Assembly (NCBI GenBank): GCA_964511015.1
Contig: CAZEDX010000002.1
Location: forward strand, 62,001-126,000
DNA length: 64,000 bases
DNA from: FEN-1099 sp964511015
GTDB lineage: Bacteria; Lernaellota; Lernaellaia; Lernaellales; Lernaellaceae
Direction: 5' to 3'
The notes under the pieces were generated by a model that made no database searches, was not told the DNA's origin, and saw nothing but the letters and a program-made list of their open reading frames with translations. The translations under genes were made by a program, and so were the position numbers. Positions 34,140 through 43,120 of this stretch are shown here, piece by piece (position 1 is the first letter of the stretch; each line of letters starts with the position of its first letter).

Positions 34140-35623
34140 GGCCGATTCAACAATACGTAGATGGTTCCCTGCTTGGCGGGCTCGAGGTAGTTCCAAACCA
34201 ACACGTCGCTGCGCCGGTCGTTGTTGACGTCGAGCAGCTTGTATGACAGTGATGGCGCAATCGTGTCCGACGCGAACAAATCGTCGGCGATGCGCATCTG
34301 CCCGAGGTTGCGCCATACGCCGAAACCGTCGCCATGCGCCATGAACAGATCTGGTCGGCCGTCGCCGTCGAAATCGCCCTCGAAGCTCGGCGCGAAACCA
34401 ATGATGTAGATACCCGAATCGGTATCCACCTTCAGCGTCACGTTGCGGGTGATCGTCGGCTTGGCGGCATACATGCCCGGCCCGACCGCGCCGCGGCACT
34501 GGTAGACGTTGACCGCCACGCGCGCCGATTGATTGACCAGCATGCGCGCCAGTTGCACCAGGCCGATGTCGGCCATCGGCACCGCCATTTCCTTGCGGTG
34601 GTCGCCATCCAAATCCCAGAAGCGAATCTGCGAGGCGAACCCCGGGTGGTCCACCGCAAAGCCCGGCTGCGCCTCGAAGCCGCCGTCGACGCCGCGGTGG
34701 ATCTGAATGCGGCTATGGTAGCTGGTCAGCGAGCCGCCGACCTTGTTGAGCATCACATCCGGCCGCCCGTCGCCGTCGATGTCCTCGACGTTCACCAGCA
34801 GCCCGACGTTCTCGCGCCGGCGCTCGTCGGCATTGAGGATCGGCAAAAACTGCGGCTTGGCCTTGGCGGCCAGTCGCCCGCCCTGGTTGCGGTAGAACCA
34901 GAGTTCCTCGCGATAGCTCAGCACCAGGTCGCGCGCGCCGTTCACGATCGGCGACAGAAACGCGTTCGGCGTGCGCAGGCCCGAGTTGATCGCGTAGTCG
35001 GTCGCGCCGGGCGGCATTGTGCCCAACGTCGCGATGCGCCCGCGCACGGGGATCTCGAGCGATTCGAGCGCCGTGACCTGCCAGTTCTCGCCGAACCCGA
35101 ACAGATGCAGACGGCCGTAGTCGGGCAGCGCCAGAACCGGCGCGCCGTTGCCATGCCAATCCTGCACCAGATGCAGGTACGGCAGTTCGCCGTCGTACGG
35201 CGGGAACATCGCGCCCGAGCTTTTCTTGAGGATCGTCACCCACTGCCCGCCGCTCACGCCCAGGCGGATCGCCTGCACCTGCCATTTGCGGAACAGGATG
35301 AATTCCGCCGCGCCGTCGCGGTCGATGTCGGCCACGTCGAACAAACAGGCATCGGCGGGCAGCGGAAAGTCCTGCTGCGGCGCCGTCGTGAAACCGCGTT
35401 CGCTCTGCACGAACACGCCGATACGGCCCTGCGCGTTGGGGTAGAAGCCGCGGCGGTAAGAGACGATCAGATCGAGCCGTCCATCGCGGTTGATATCAAC
35501 CGGCACGGTTTCGACGACTTTGTCGGCCACACGGCATTCGAAGCGTTCGAAGCGCGCCGCAAAAGCGGGTGAGGCAATCGACACCATTAGGAAAGCGATC
35601 AGGGCACGGGACAGATTTCGCAC
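34136..35623 (-). CDS. Secreted VCBS/FG-GAP repeat beta-propeller protein
   Basis: A 495-residue protein. The start is GTG 35623, giving signal NLSRALIAFLMVSIASPAFA; the longer reading runs antisense through aroE and is rejected. At least six calcium-type D-x-D-x-D-G repeats mark integrin-like blades: VDINRDGRLDLIV, ADIDRDGAAEFIL, EDIDGDGRPDVML, WDLDGDHRKEMAV, GDFDGDGRPDLFM and LDVNNDRRSDVLV. It is exported and probably binds ligand or partner proteins; no catalytic site is seen. The first 25 bases overlap the end of aroK, so it is the last gene of dacB-aroE-aroK-VCBS. Confidence 0.8.
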   Translation of the reverse strand: MRNLSRALIAFLMVSIASPAFAARFERFECRVADKVVETVPVDINRDGRLDLIVSYRRGFYPNAQGRIGVFVQSERGFTTAPQQDFPLPADACLFDVADIDRDGAAEFILFRKWQVQAIRLGVSGGQWVTILKKSSGAMFPPYDGELPYLHLVQDWHGNGAPVLALPDYGRLHLFGFGENWQVTALESLEIPVRGRIATLGTMPPGATDYAINSGLRTPNAFLSPIVNGARDLVLSYREELWFYRNQGGRLAAKAKPQFLPILNADERRRENVGLLVNVEDIDGDGRPDVMLNKVGGSLTSYHSRIQIHRGVDGGFEAQPGFAVDHPGFASQIRFWDLDGDHRKEMAVPMADIGLVQLARMLVNQSARVAVNVYQCRGAVGPGMYAAKPTITRNVTLKVDTDSGIYIIGFAPSFEGDFDGDGRPDLFMAHGDGFGVWRNLGQMRIADDLFASDTIAPSLSYKLLDVNNDRRSDVLVWNYLEPAKQGTIYVLLNRP

Positions 35624-36150
35624 TTTTTCATCACCCACTGTTGTAGGACCGTAATACATGCCTCGATTCCGAGAGACCCGGTTTCCAACACCAATTGCGC
35701 CAGACCCCGGTAAAGCGGATCGCGTTTGGCCAGCGTCACCGTCGCTTCGCGCACCGGGTCGCCCAACTCGGTCAACGGCGGCCGGTGCGGATCCGGCGTT
35801 GTGCGCGCGGCCAGCACTTCCGGCGAAGCCACCAGGTACACGCACCAGGCGTATTCGCGCAACCAGAGCCGATTGCCGGCTTCGAGGACCAGACCGCCGC
35901 CGCAATCGAGCACCAGACCTTGCCCGGCGGGCAACTCGGCCACGCGCCGGGTCACCTCGGTCAGCGCCGCGCTTTCTTTTTCGCGGAACGAAGACCATCC
36001 GGTTTCGGCGACAATGCGGGAGATGCTCTTACCGGCTTTCTCGGCCACGATCGCGTCGGTCGAAAAAACCGGCCAGCCAAGCATCTCGCCCAGCCGCCGC
36101 CCGATCGTTGTCTTGCCCGCGCCGCGCGGACCGATCAGCGCAACGATCAC
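35599..36150 (-). CDS. aroK: Shikimate kinase-like protein
   Basis: A 183-residue P-loop kinase. GTG start 36150 lies 2 bases after the aroE stop, with GGAGGT 8 bases upstream inside aroE. IVALIGPRGAGKTTIGRRL is Walker A, FSTDAIVAEKAG has the shikimate-binding Asp, SSFREKESAAL follows, and LDCGGGLVLEAGNR matches the GGG-x motif. Lid region: ARTTPDPHRPPL. It phosphorylates shikimate for chorismate synthesis, directly downstream of aroE, the preceding step. The extra C-terminal 20 residues with paired Cys are atypical. Confidence 0.85.
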   Translation of the reverse strand: MIVALIGPRGAGKTTIGRRLGEMLGWPVFSTDAIVAEKAGKSISRIVAETGWSSFREKESAALTEVTRRVAELPAGQGLVLDCGGGLVLEAGNRLWLREYAWCVYLVASPEVLAARTTPDPHRPPLTELGDPVREATVTLAKRDPLYRGLAQLVLETGSLGIEACITVLQQWVMKKCEICPVP

Positions 36151-36152
36151 GA

Positions 36153-37001
36153 CTACACCTCCGCAAACGCCTCCATCATCACTTCCAGTGGCGCCGGTAT
36201 GCCGGTCCACCAGGCGAACTGCGCCGCCGCCTGATGGAGGAACATTCGGTCGCCGCCCACGGCCACCCCGCCCCGCTCTCTCGCCGCTCGTAATAGCATG
36301 GTCATGGCCGGATCATAACCAACATCGAGCACCGCCACACCGAACGGCAGCAGCGCCGGATCGAACGGCGTCGCACCGCGCTGGTCAAAAGAGCCGACCG
36401 GCGTGGTTTGGATCAATACCTCTGCCGCCGTCAGGCACTCCCGCCCGCGATCCGAAAACAGATCCGCCGCCTCGCACGGCAATGCGCCGATCAGTTCCCG
36501 GTCTGCCGCTAGCGCCGCGGCTTGCTCCGGCCGCCTTGCCAACAAGCATACCGCACCGGCCCCGTCCAGGCGACAGGCGGCCACCGCGGCCCGCGCCGCC
36601 CCCCCGGCCCCGACGATCACCACCTTACGGCCAACCAGCGACACTCCAGCCTCGGCCAACGCCTGGCGGATCCCGAACACATCGGTGTTGGTACCAATCA
36701 CCCGTTCGTCGCGAAAGGCGATCGTGTTGACGGCACCGACGCCCATCGCTTCGGGCGTCAGTTCGGTTACCGCCGCGAGCACGGTCGATTTGTGCGGCCG
36801 CGTAATCGCCAGCCCGCCGTAACGCGCCCGCGCCGCCTCGGCGACGACGGCGAGCGGATCGGCGGTGGAAAAGGCGAACAGATGGGCGGCCCGACCGGTC
36901 GCGGCGAAAGCGGCGTTGTGCACGGCCGGACTGCGCGAACGGGAGACGTCGGCGCCGATCACAGCATAGAGGGTGCGGTGCCGATCGCGCGGCAGACTCA
37001 T
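36153..37001 (-). CDS. aroE: Shikimate dehydrogenase
   Basis: A 282-residue NADP enzyme reducing 3-dehydroshikimate. It has the start YAVIGADVSRSRSPAVHNAAF, the catalytic Lys in GLAITRPHKSTVL, GVGAVNTIAF, the NADP fold VVIVGAGGAARAAVAAC, LIQTTPVGSFDQRG and the C-terminal FLHQAAAQFAWWTG. GADVSRSRSP is a slightly altered form of the usual G-x-P-x-x-H-S-x-SP. It overlaps dacB by 4 bases and precedes aroK by 2. Confidence 0.93.
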   Translation of the reverse strand: MSLPRDRHRTLYAVIGADVSRSRSPAVHNAAFAATGRAAHLFAFSTADPLAVVAEAARARYGGLAITRPHKSTVLAAVTELTPEAMGVGAVNTIAFRDERVIGTNTDVFGIRQALAEAGVSLVGRKVVIVGAGGAARAAVAACRLDGAGAVCLLARRPEQAAALAADRELIGALPCEAADLFSDRGRECLTAAEVLIQTTPVGSFDQRGATPFDPALLPFGVAVLDVGYDPAMTMLLRAARERGGVAVGGDRMFLHQAAAQFAWWTGIPAPLEVMMEAFAEV

Positions 37002-38464
37002 TGCATCAGCACTTCCAGCAGGCGCTCAGTCACGCTCTGCGGACCATGCACGCCGTCGCGTGGGTCGAAATTGTTGATCAACACGGCGAAGGCATAGAGT
37101 TCGTTGCGGGCGTCGTAGACATAGCCGCCCAGACCGATCGCGCCATCCAGCAGACCGGTCTTGGCGCGCACTCGCCCGCGCAAGGCCGAGTGCTTGAAGC
37201 GGAACCGCAACGTACCGTCCACGCCGCCGATCGGCTGCGCTTCGAGGTACTGAGCAAACAACGGCGGGTTGTGCGCCATCCAGTTGAGCACAGCGACCAT
37301 GCCCGCGGCGCTCTGGCGGTCATCGCGCGAAAGGCCGGAACCATCGACGATCACCGTACCGTCATGCCAGAGCTTGTTCTCGCGCAACCATGCTTCGACG
37401 GCGGCAGCCGCCTTTTCGCGGCTGCCCGGTGTGCCGTTCTTCACCGCGCCGAGCGTGCGGAAGATCTGCTCGGCGGTGAAGTTGTTTGACCAGCGGTAGA
37501 GGTGGCGGATGATCTGCGACAGGAAATCGCTCTCGTGGGCATAAATCGCCGCCGCGCTCGCCGGTGCCTTCCCCGCGCGGGCTTGGCCGCCGATCTGGAT
37601 TCCTTCTTTGGTGAGTTGCTCGTGAATCGCGCCCAACGCGAACTTCATCGGGTCGTGCACCGCCTGGTGCGTCGGACCGGGGTTGGCGCCCAGGCCGATC
37701 TCGCCCGAAACCTCCAGCCGGTCTTCCCCCAGACCCATGCGGCAGCGGTTGCGATTGCCCTCGACCGTCTGAATCGTACCGGTCACCCGCATGTTGAGCG
37801 GACGCGGCTCGAGTGTCACTACCGCTGGCGTCCCCGCACGCGGGCCGGGCCGCACCCAAAAGGTGACCGTGTTCCAATTCACCGATAGCGCGCCCAGCGA
37901 CGCGTGGTACGGCCGGAACGTCTGGCGTCCCCATTCGGGATAGAAGCGCACGTTGTCGTGAAACGAATCGTCGCCAACCAGATCGCCGGTGATCTTCTTA
38001 ACGCCGGCGATGCGCACGCCGTGCGCCAGCGACCAGACCTTCTCGATCGACAGGCTCGGGTCGCCGCTACCGATCACGTACAGGTTGCCGTGTACCACGC
38101 CATTTTCGTCGGGGCGCTGGTCGGCCACCACGCGCGTGACGAACTGGTAGTTCGGCCCGAGTACCGACAGCGCCGCGGCGCCGCTGATCAGCTTGTTGGT
38201 ACTGGCCGGAATGACAAACAGATCGGGGTTTTCCGCGAACAACACCTGGTTGGTTCGCACGTTGACCACTTGCGCGCTGACCCGCGCCTTTTTAAGGATC
38301 GGATCGGCCATGATCTCGCGGATCTTGGCCACCTGCCCGGCGGACAATGCCGACCCGAACGAAAAGGCGCCACCATTGCCGTTCTGCCCTTCGGCCCAGA
38401 CCGTGGCGATGGCGAGTACACACACGAGAATCAGCATTAGCAACAGTTGTCGCGTCCGTAACAT
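36998..38464 (-). CDS. dacB: D-Ala-D-Ala carboxypeptidase/endopeptidase, PBP4 family (S13)
   Basis: A 488-residue periplasmic serine peptidase with an N-terminal signal (LLLMLILVCVLAIATVWA). The penicillin-binding motifs are S-x-x-K in FVIPASTNKLISG (Ser88, Lys91), S-x-N in YRWSNNFTAEQIF and K-T-G in VRAKTGLLDGAIGLGGYV. Length matches PBP4 (about 480). It trims or cleaves peptidoglycan cross-links. It heads the minus-strand operon with aroE and aroK, an odd pairing of cell-wall and aromatic genes. The divergent glycan operon starts 180 bases away. Confidence 0.92.
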   Translation of the reverse strand: MLRTRQLLLMLILVCVLAIATVWAEGQNGNGGAFSFGSALSAGQVAKIREIMADPILKKARVSAQVVNVRTNQVLFAENPDLFVIPASTNKLISGAAALSVLGPNYQFVTRVVADQRPDENGVVHGNLYVIGSGDPSLSIEKVWSLAHGVRIAGVKKITGDLVGDDSFHDNVRFYPEWGRQTFRPYHASLGALSVNWNTVTFWVRPGPRAGTPAVVTLEPRPLNMRVTGTIQTVEGNRNRCRMGLGEDRLEVSGEIGLGANPGPTHQAVHDPMKFALGAIHEQLTKEGIQIGGQARAGKAPASAAAIYAHESDFLSQIIRHLYRWSNNFTAEQIFRTLGAVKNGTPGSREKAAAAVEAWLRENKLWHDGTVIVDGSGLSRDDRQSAAGMVAVLNWMAHNPPLFAQYLEAQPIGGVDGTLRFRFKHSALRGRVRAKTGLLDGAIGLGGYVYDARNELYAFAVLINNFDPRDGVHGPQSVTERLLEVLMQ

Positions 38465-38644
38465 AGAGTGTTGGTCTCCTTTGTGAACCGTAAAAGAAGA
38501 CTAGCGGGCCATGCCACACGTTGCAAGCAAATTGTCATCGGCGCTACCACCGATGGTCGTGGGACGGCGACGACGATCAAGCCCTTGAGGGACCGGGGGG
38601 CGTGTGCTAAGGTGCAAATCCGTTTCGCGCACATGCGGGATTGC

Positions 38645-39784
38645 ATGAAAAACGACAAGATATCTATCGTACAGGTAATCAATACGGCCAGCATCGGCGG
38701 CGGCATGAGGCACTTGTACGCCCTCTTGGAGCATCTGCCCCGCGACCGCTTTCACCTGTCGCTGGTCGCCGAAAACGGCGGCTATCTGACTGACCGGATC
38801 ACGGCGGCCGGCATCCCCGTCCACGCCGTGCCGATGATGCGTAGCCGTTTCGACCTAACCGCCGCCTGGCGCATCGCGCGCGCGGCGCGGCAGGAACAGG
38901 CCGATCTGCTGCACCTGCACGGCACGCGTGCCGGTTTCTTCGGCGCGCTGGCCAAGCACCTAAGCGGCATACCGCGAACGGTGTACACCATCCACGGCTT
39001 TTCGTTTCACAAAGACGTCAGCGCCAGCCGCCGCGCCTTCTACTTGGCCATCGAGCGGTTCTGTTCTCGCGCCCACTCGCGCATGATTTCGGTGTCCGGC
39101 ACTGACCGCGACGAGGCAATCCGCTTGGGCGTGTGCCGACCGGATCAGATCACCACTATTTTCAATGGTATTGATTTCGCTCAATTCGACCCGGCACGGG
39201 TCAACGGCTTTCTGCGCCACCAGTTCAACATTCCGCTGCAGGACCCGGTGGTCGGCACGGTCGCCCGGCTGGTCCCGCAGAAGGGGGTCGAGTACTTTCT
39301 CGAGATGGCATACCTGGTGGCCGAACGGCAGCCGGCGGTGCGTTTTGTGATCATCGGCGAAGGCGAGTTGGAACGGCCATTGCGGCAGCAAGCGCAGCGG
39401 CTGGGCCTGGGCGACCGCGTACTGTTCCTGGGCCCGCAGACCCGCATGCCGGAATGCTACGCCGGCCTCGATGTTTTCGTGCTCAGCAGCCTGTGGGAAG
39501 GCCACCCGCTGAGTCTGATCGAATCGCTGGCGATGGAGCGTCCAACGGTGGCCTCATTGACCAGCGGCTCGCCGGAGATCATCGACGACGGCGAGACTGG
39601 TTTCCTGATCGAACCGAAAAACGCGGCGCGCATGGCGGACCGGGTTTGCTGGCTGCTCGAGCACCGCGAACAAGCGCAGGGGATGGCGCGCGAGGGGCGG
39701 CGGCGCTGCCTGGCGCGCTTCAGCGAAAAGACGATGGTCGAACGCACATTGAACATTTACGAGGAACTTTTGGCGCAGGGATGA
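38645..39784 (+). CDS. GT4-family glycosyltransferase
   Basis: A 379-residue GT-B protein. I choose ATG 38645 (MKNDKISIVQVINTASIGGG); ATG 38633 is possible, and longer readings enter the promoter region. It has HLHGTRAGFFGALAKHL and SRMISVSGTDRDEAI. The nucleotide-sugar site is VVGTVARLVPQKGVEYFLEM, VRFVIIGEGELERPL and the E-x7-E motif EGHPLSLIESLAMERP. It retains the anomeric configuration when adding a sugar to a lipid-linked or surface glycan. First gene of the operon GT4-GT2-asnB-GT2, all overlapping. Confidence 0.9.
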   Translation: MKNDKISIVQVINTASIGGGMRHLYALLEHLPRDRFHLSLVAENGGYLTDRITAAGIPVHAVPMMRSRFDLTAAWRIARAARQEQADLLHLHGTRAGFFGALAKHLSGIPRTVYTIHGFSFHKDVSASRRAFYLAIERFCSRAHSRMISVSGTDRDEAIRLGVCRPDQITTIFNGIDFAQFDPARVNGFLRHQFNIPLQDPVVGTVARLVPQKGVEYFLEMAYLVAERQPAVRFVIIGEGELERPLRQQAQRLGLGDRVLFLGPQTRMPECYAGLDVFVLSSLWEGHPLSLIESLAMERPTVASLTSGSPEIIDDGETGFLIEPKNAARMADRVCWLLEHREQAQGMAREGRRRCLARFSEKTMVERTLNIYEELLAQG

Positions 39785-40515
39785 ACGATACCGATCTGCA
39801 ACTCTCTATCATTGCCCCCTGTTATAACGAGGAAGGCAATATTGCGGAACTGGCGCGGCGGGTGGATTCCTGCCGTGACCAACTGCCGCCGTTCGAACTG
39901 GTGCTGGTTGACGACGGCAGCCGGGACGAAACCTGGCGAGAGATCCAAAAGGCTCGCGAGCGCTATCCATTCGTGACCCCGGTACGGCACGTCGGTAACG
40001 CCGGCATGGTGGCTGGCTGGCGGTCGGGCCTGGCGGCTTCGCGCGGGCGGCTGGTGGTCACCACCGATGCCGATCTGCAGTATCGGCCGGAGGACATCGC
40101 CAGCCTGCTCGAAGCGATGAAGCGAACCGACGCCGACGTCGTGCAAGGCGCGCGCGAAGTCGAGGTGAATCGCTCGGCCTTGCGCCGCTTCCTCACCGCC
40201 GGCTTTTCCTGGCTGCTCAATTTCCTATTCGGCATGAAGCTGAAGGACAACAAAAGCGGATTCCTTCTGTATCGCCGCGAGGTCATGGCCGACGTGATGC
40301 GCACCCGCTTCCACTACCGCTACTTGCAACACTTTGTCACCGTCGCCGCGCATGCCAAGGGCTACCGCATTACGCAAACGATGGTGGTCTTTGATCCGCG
40401 ACACGCCGGCGAAAGCTACATCAGCCGGCCAATGAGTTTCGCCTTGCGCTCGCTGCGCGACCTGCCGCTGGCGCTCTGGGAATTCCGCCTAGCCAAGCGC
40501 GGGAGGATCGACTGA
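39781..40515 (+). CDS. GT2-family glycosyltransferase (dolichyl-phosphate mannose synthase-like)
   Basis: A 244-residue GT-A protein, ATG 39781, in a 4-base overlap with the GT4 gene. LSIIAPCYNEEGNIAELARR, FELVLVDDGSRDETW, VVTTDADLQYRPEDIASLL (the D-x-D metal site) and DNKSGFLLYRREVM are classic of polyprenyl-phosphate glycosyltransferases and processive GT2 enzymes. No C-terminal membrane helices are seen. It probably adds a sugar in the same surface-glycan pathway. The stop and the asnB start share one base (TGATG). Confidence 0.88.
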   Translation: MNDTDLQLSIIAPCYNEEGNIAELARRVDSCRDQLPPFELVLVDDGSRDETWREIQKARERYPFVTPVRHVGNAGMVAGWRSGLAASRGRLVVTTDADLQYRPEDIASLLEAMKRTDADVVQGAREVEVNRSALRRFLTAGFSWLLNFLFGMKLKDNKSGFLLYRREVMADVMRTRFHYRYLQHFVTVAAHAKGYRITQTMVVFDPRHAGESYISRPMSFALRSLRDLPLALWEFRLAKRGRID

Positions 40516-42224
40516 TGTGCGGCATCGCGGGCATTTGGGGTCGGGGCGATATCGTGCCGATGACGCGCATTCTGGCGCATCGTGGTCCGGACGAAGAAGG
40601 ATTCTTCCGCGCCGGTAACGTGCAGCTCGGCAGCCGCCGACTAAAGGTCATCGACCTGGTCGGCGGCCGGCAGCCGATCGCCAGCGCCGACGGCCGCTGC
40701 GTGATCGTCTACAACGGCGAGATCTTCAACTACCGCGAATTGCGCGCGGAACTGGTCAAGAAGTACGCCTTCACCACACAGACCGACACCGAAGTCGTGC
40801 TGCACGCTTACGAAGAGTGGGGCGCCAAGTGCGTCGAACGCCTTAATGGCCAGTATGCGTTTGCGATCTACGACGGCCAGCGCCTATTCTGTGCGCGCGA
40901 CCGCTTGGGCGAAAAGCCGTTCTACTACGCGCGCACCAAAGACGGCTTCTACCTGGCCAGCGAAATCAAGGCGATTCTCACCCAGATTACCAGCGCGCCG
41001 CGCATCGACGAATCGTTCTGGGTGTTCGACACTGGCCTGGCGCCGGACACACTGTTCGAGGACATTTACGAGCTGCCCCCGGCGCATCGGCTGACCTTCG
41101 ACGGCCGTGATCTGCTGATCGACCGGTACTGGGATCTGCCGCCCCCCCCCGAGAACCACCAGTCGGAAGCGCAACTGGTTGATGAGCTGCGCGCGTTGAT
41201 CGAAGACTCGGTCAGCCGGCGCATGGTGGCCGACGTGCCGGTCGGGATCTTTCTCTCCGGCGGTTTGGACTCAGCGGTGATGGCCGGCGTGACACGACCC
41301 GGCGACGCGTTCACCTGCCGCTTCCCGCTCGGCGAGGCGTTCGACGAATTTGGCTACGCCCAGTTGGTCGCGCAGCGCATTGGCGCGCGCCACCACGTGG
41401 TGACGCCGACGCCGGCCGACCTGCGAAACCGCCTGAGCGACATCCTCTGGTACCTCGACCAGCCGATCGCCACCGCCTCGACGGTCAGCGAGTTCATGCT
41501 CGCCGAGAAGGCCGCGGAATCGGTCACCGTCGTACTCGGCGGCCAGGGCGCCGATGAGGCGTTCGGCGGCTACGTGCGCTACCTGCTGATGAGCATCGAA
41601 CATGATCTCTCGCGCCGCTCGGAACTTGCCAATTACAAGCCGCTAGCGCGCTTCTTCTGGCACCCTGACATGTTCGGCGACCCGGCGACGCGATACTACT
41701 CGCTGATCCACCGCGCCGACGTCACCGACCCAACCCCGCACATCGCGCGCGTGCGACAGTATTTTACCGACGAACGCCGGTCCCTGATCGACCGGATGGG
41801 CCTGGCGGACCTATATCTGTCGCTGCCCAGCCTGATCACCATGAACGACCGCGCGGCGGCCGCGCACGGGCTGGAAAACCGCTGCCCGTTCCTCGACCAC
41901 CGCATTATCGAATTCGCTTTTCGGCTGCCGCCGGCGATGAAGATCTGCGAGCTGAAAACCAAGCGCATTCTGCGCTTGGCGGCGCGCGATCTGGTGCCCG
42001 ACGAGATCCTCCAGCGGCGCGATAAGAAGGGCCTGATCGTACCGATCGGCCGCTGGCTGTCCGGCCCCCTCCAGACGTGGGCCGCCGAGCTCGTTTCGTC
42101 GTTGACCAACCGCGGTCTGCGCATCCCGCCGCCGACCGAACGCGGAGAATTCGACCGCAGCCTCTACTCGCGCATCTGCCTCGAGTTGTGGTTCCGGCGA
42201 TTTTTCCCCGATTGGCATGCCTAG
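40515..42224 (+). CDS. asnB: Asparagine synthetase B-like amidotransferase
   Basis: A 569-residue two-domain enzyme; ATG 40515 after GGGAGGATC. Cys2 in MCGIAGIW is the glutaminase nucleophile after Met removal. RGPDEEGFF, YNGEIFNYREL and DTEVVLHAYEEWG complete the N-terminal domain. The synthetase P-loop is GIFLSGGLDSAVMAG, followed by GGQGADEAFGGYVRYL and ENRCPFLDHRIIEFAF. It could make asparagine. Because it lies between glycosyltransferase genes, it may instead amidate a uronic acid or other carboxylated sugar, as AsnB-like proteins do in O-antigen clusters (inference). Confidence 0.9.
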   Translation: MCGIAGIWGRGDIVPMTRILAHRGPDEEGFFRAGNVQLGSRRLKVIDLVGGRQPIASADGRCVIVYNGEIFNYRELRAELVKKYAFTTQTDTEVVLHAYEEWGAKCVERLNGQYAFAIYDGQRLFCARDRLGEKPFYYARTKDGFYLASEIKAILTQITSAPRIDESFWVFDTGLAPDTLFEDIYELPPAHRLTFDGRDLLIDRYWDLPPPPENHQSEAQLVDELRALIEDSVSRRMVADVPVGIFLSGGLDSAVMAGVTRPGDAFTCRFPLGEAFDEFGYAQLVAQRIGARHHVVTPTPADLRNRLSDILWYLDQPIATASTVSEFMLAEKAAESVTVVLGGQGADEAFGGYVRYLLMSIEHDLSRRSELANYKPLARFFWHPDMFGDPATRYYSLIHRADVTDPTPHIARVRQYFTDERRSLIDRMGLADLYLSLPSLITMNDRAAAAHGLENRCPFLDHRIIEFAFRLPPAMKICELKTKRILRLAARDLVPDEILQRRDKKGLIVPIGRWLSGPLQTWAAELVSSLTNRGLRIPPPTERGEFDRSLYSRICLELWFRRFFPDWHA

Positions 42225-43068
42225 CGTCAGCGCCATCGTTCCTACCCGCGACCGGCCTGAGCTGGCCACGGAAGCCCTCGAATCCATTATCAACCAAAGC
42301 CGCCCTCCCGACGAAATCATCATCGCCGACGACGGCGACGGCGCCGCCGGCGCGACCCTCGCCAAGCGCTTCGGCGCGCGCGTCGTCCACACCGGCGGAC
42401 AAGGTTCGGCGACGGCCCGCAACCGGGCGATCGAACTGGCGCGCAGCGACTGGTTGGCGTTCTGCGACGACGACGACACCTGGCATCCCGACCGTCTGGC
42501 ACGGCAGCTCAAATTGGCCCACGGCGAGACGGTGCTCGTCTTCGCCGACGCTCTACGTTCGGACGGCACGCGCGAGTGGTCCGGGCGTCATCCCGTCGCC
42601 GGCCGCGCCTTCGACGCACTGGTGCTCGACAACTGGATTCCGACCAGCACCGTCCTCCTGCGCCGCGATGCTTGGGAACGTGCCGGCGGATTCGAAAAGC
42701 AGTTCGAGCCGGCGGAGGACTACCGCCTCTGGTTGCGCGTCGCGCGGATAGGAGATTTCGAGCTGGTCAACGAGCCGCTGGCGACATACCGCCTGCACCC
42801 CGGCCAGCTACAGAAAAACCGCGGCCGGATGTTCGGCGCGACGGCGGCAGCGGTAGAGGAATCCCTACGCGAAGACGGCCGTCCGGCGAACCATTTCCCG
42901 GGCCTATCCGCTCGCCTGCGCGCCCTGCGTTTCGTGCAGGGTCGCGAGCTCATGCGACTGGGCGATGGTGCCGCCGCGCGCGCTTGTTTCCGCGCCGCCT
43001 GGCAGCATGATCCGACCTACCTCCAAGCGTATCTTTTTTTCGCGGCCAGCGGTCTATTAACCAAATAG
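42217..43068 (+). CDS. GT2-family glycosyltransferase with C-terminal helical tail
   Basis: A 283-residue protein, ATG 42217, overlapping the end of asnB by 8 bases. VSAIVPTRDRPELATEALES, PDEIIIADDGDGAAG, SDWLAFCDDDDTWHPDRL (metal site) and the acceptor-loop ED in FEPAEDYRLWLRVA define an inverting GT-A enzyme. Residues 225-283 look like a short TPR-type helical extension. Last gene of the glycan operon. Confidence 0.87.
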   Translation: MPSVSAIVPTRDRPELATEALESIINQSRPPDEIIIADDGDGAAGATLAKRFGARVVHTGGQGSATARNRAIELARSDWLAFCDDDDTWHPDRLARQLKLAHGETVLVFADALRSDGTREWSGRHPVAGRAFDALVLDNWIPTSTVLLRRDAWERAGGFEKQFEPAEDYRLWLRVARIGDFELVNEPLATYRLHPGQLQKNRGRMFGATAAAVEESLREDGRPANHFPGLSARLRALRFVQGRELMRLGDGAAARACFRAAWQHDPTYLQAYLFFAASGLLTK

Positions 43069-43100
43069 TAATTGTCACGAAACGCCTCGGCGGAAGGGAA

Positions 43101-43116
43101 TTAACCAAACGGTTAA
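43101..43116. repeat. Short palindrome between convergent genes
   Basis: TTAACC (43101-43106), AAAC, GGTTAA (43111-43116). The same TTAACCAAA string also occurs at the end of the preceding gene, near 43058. It may be a weak bidirectional terminator stem or chance. It sits 4 bases from the stop of the minus-strand gene. Confidence 0.3.
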
Positions 43117-43120
43117 TGGG

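Noticed and set aside
33282..34499. Long minus-strand open frame (405 codons) opposite pyrD
   Set aside because: It is antisense to pyrD, whose product is unmistakable. The frame is an Arg/His/Ala-rich shadow typical of GC-rich DNA.
34334..35572. 412-codon plus-strand frame opposite the VCBS-repeat gene
   Set aside because: Shadow frame; the minus strand carries six clear D-x-D-x-D-G repeats and a signal peptide.
35624..35998. N-terminal extension of the VCBS protein
   Set aside because: Arg-rich, antisense-type composition inside aroK; the signal peptide begins at GTG 35623.
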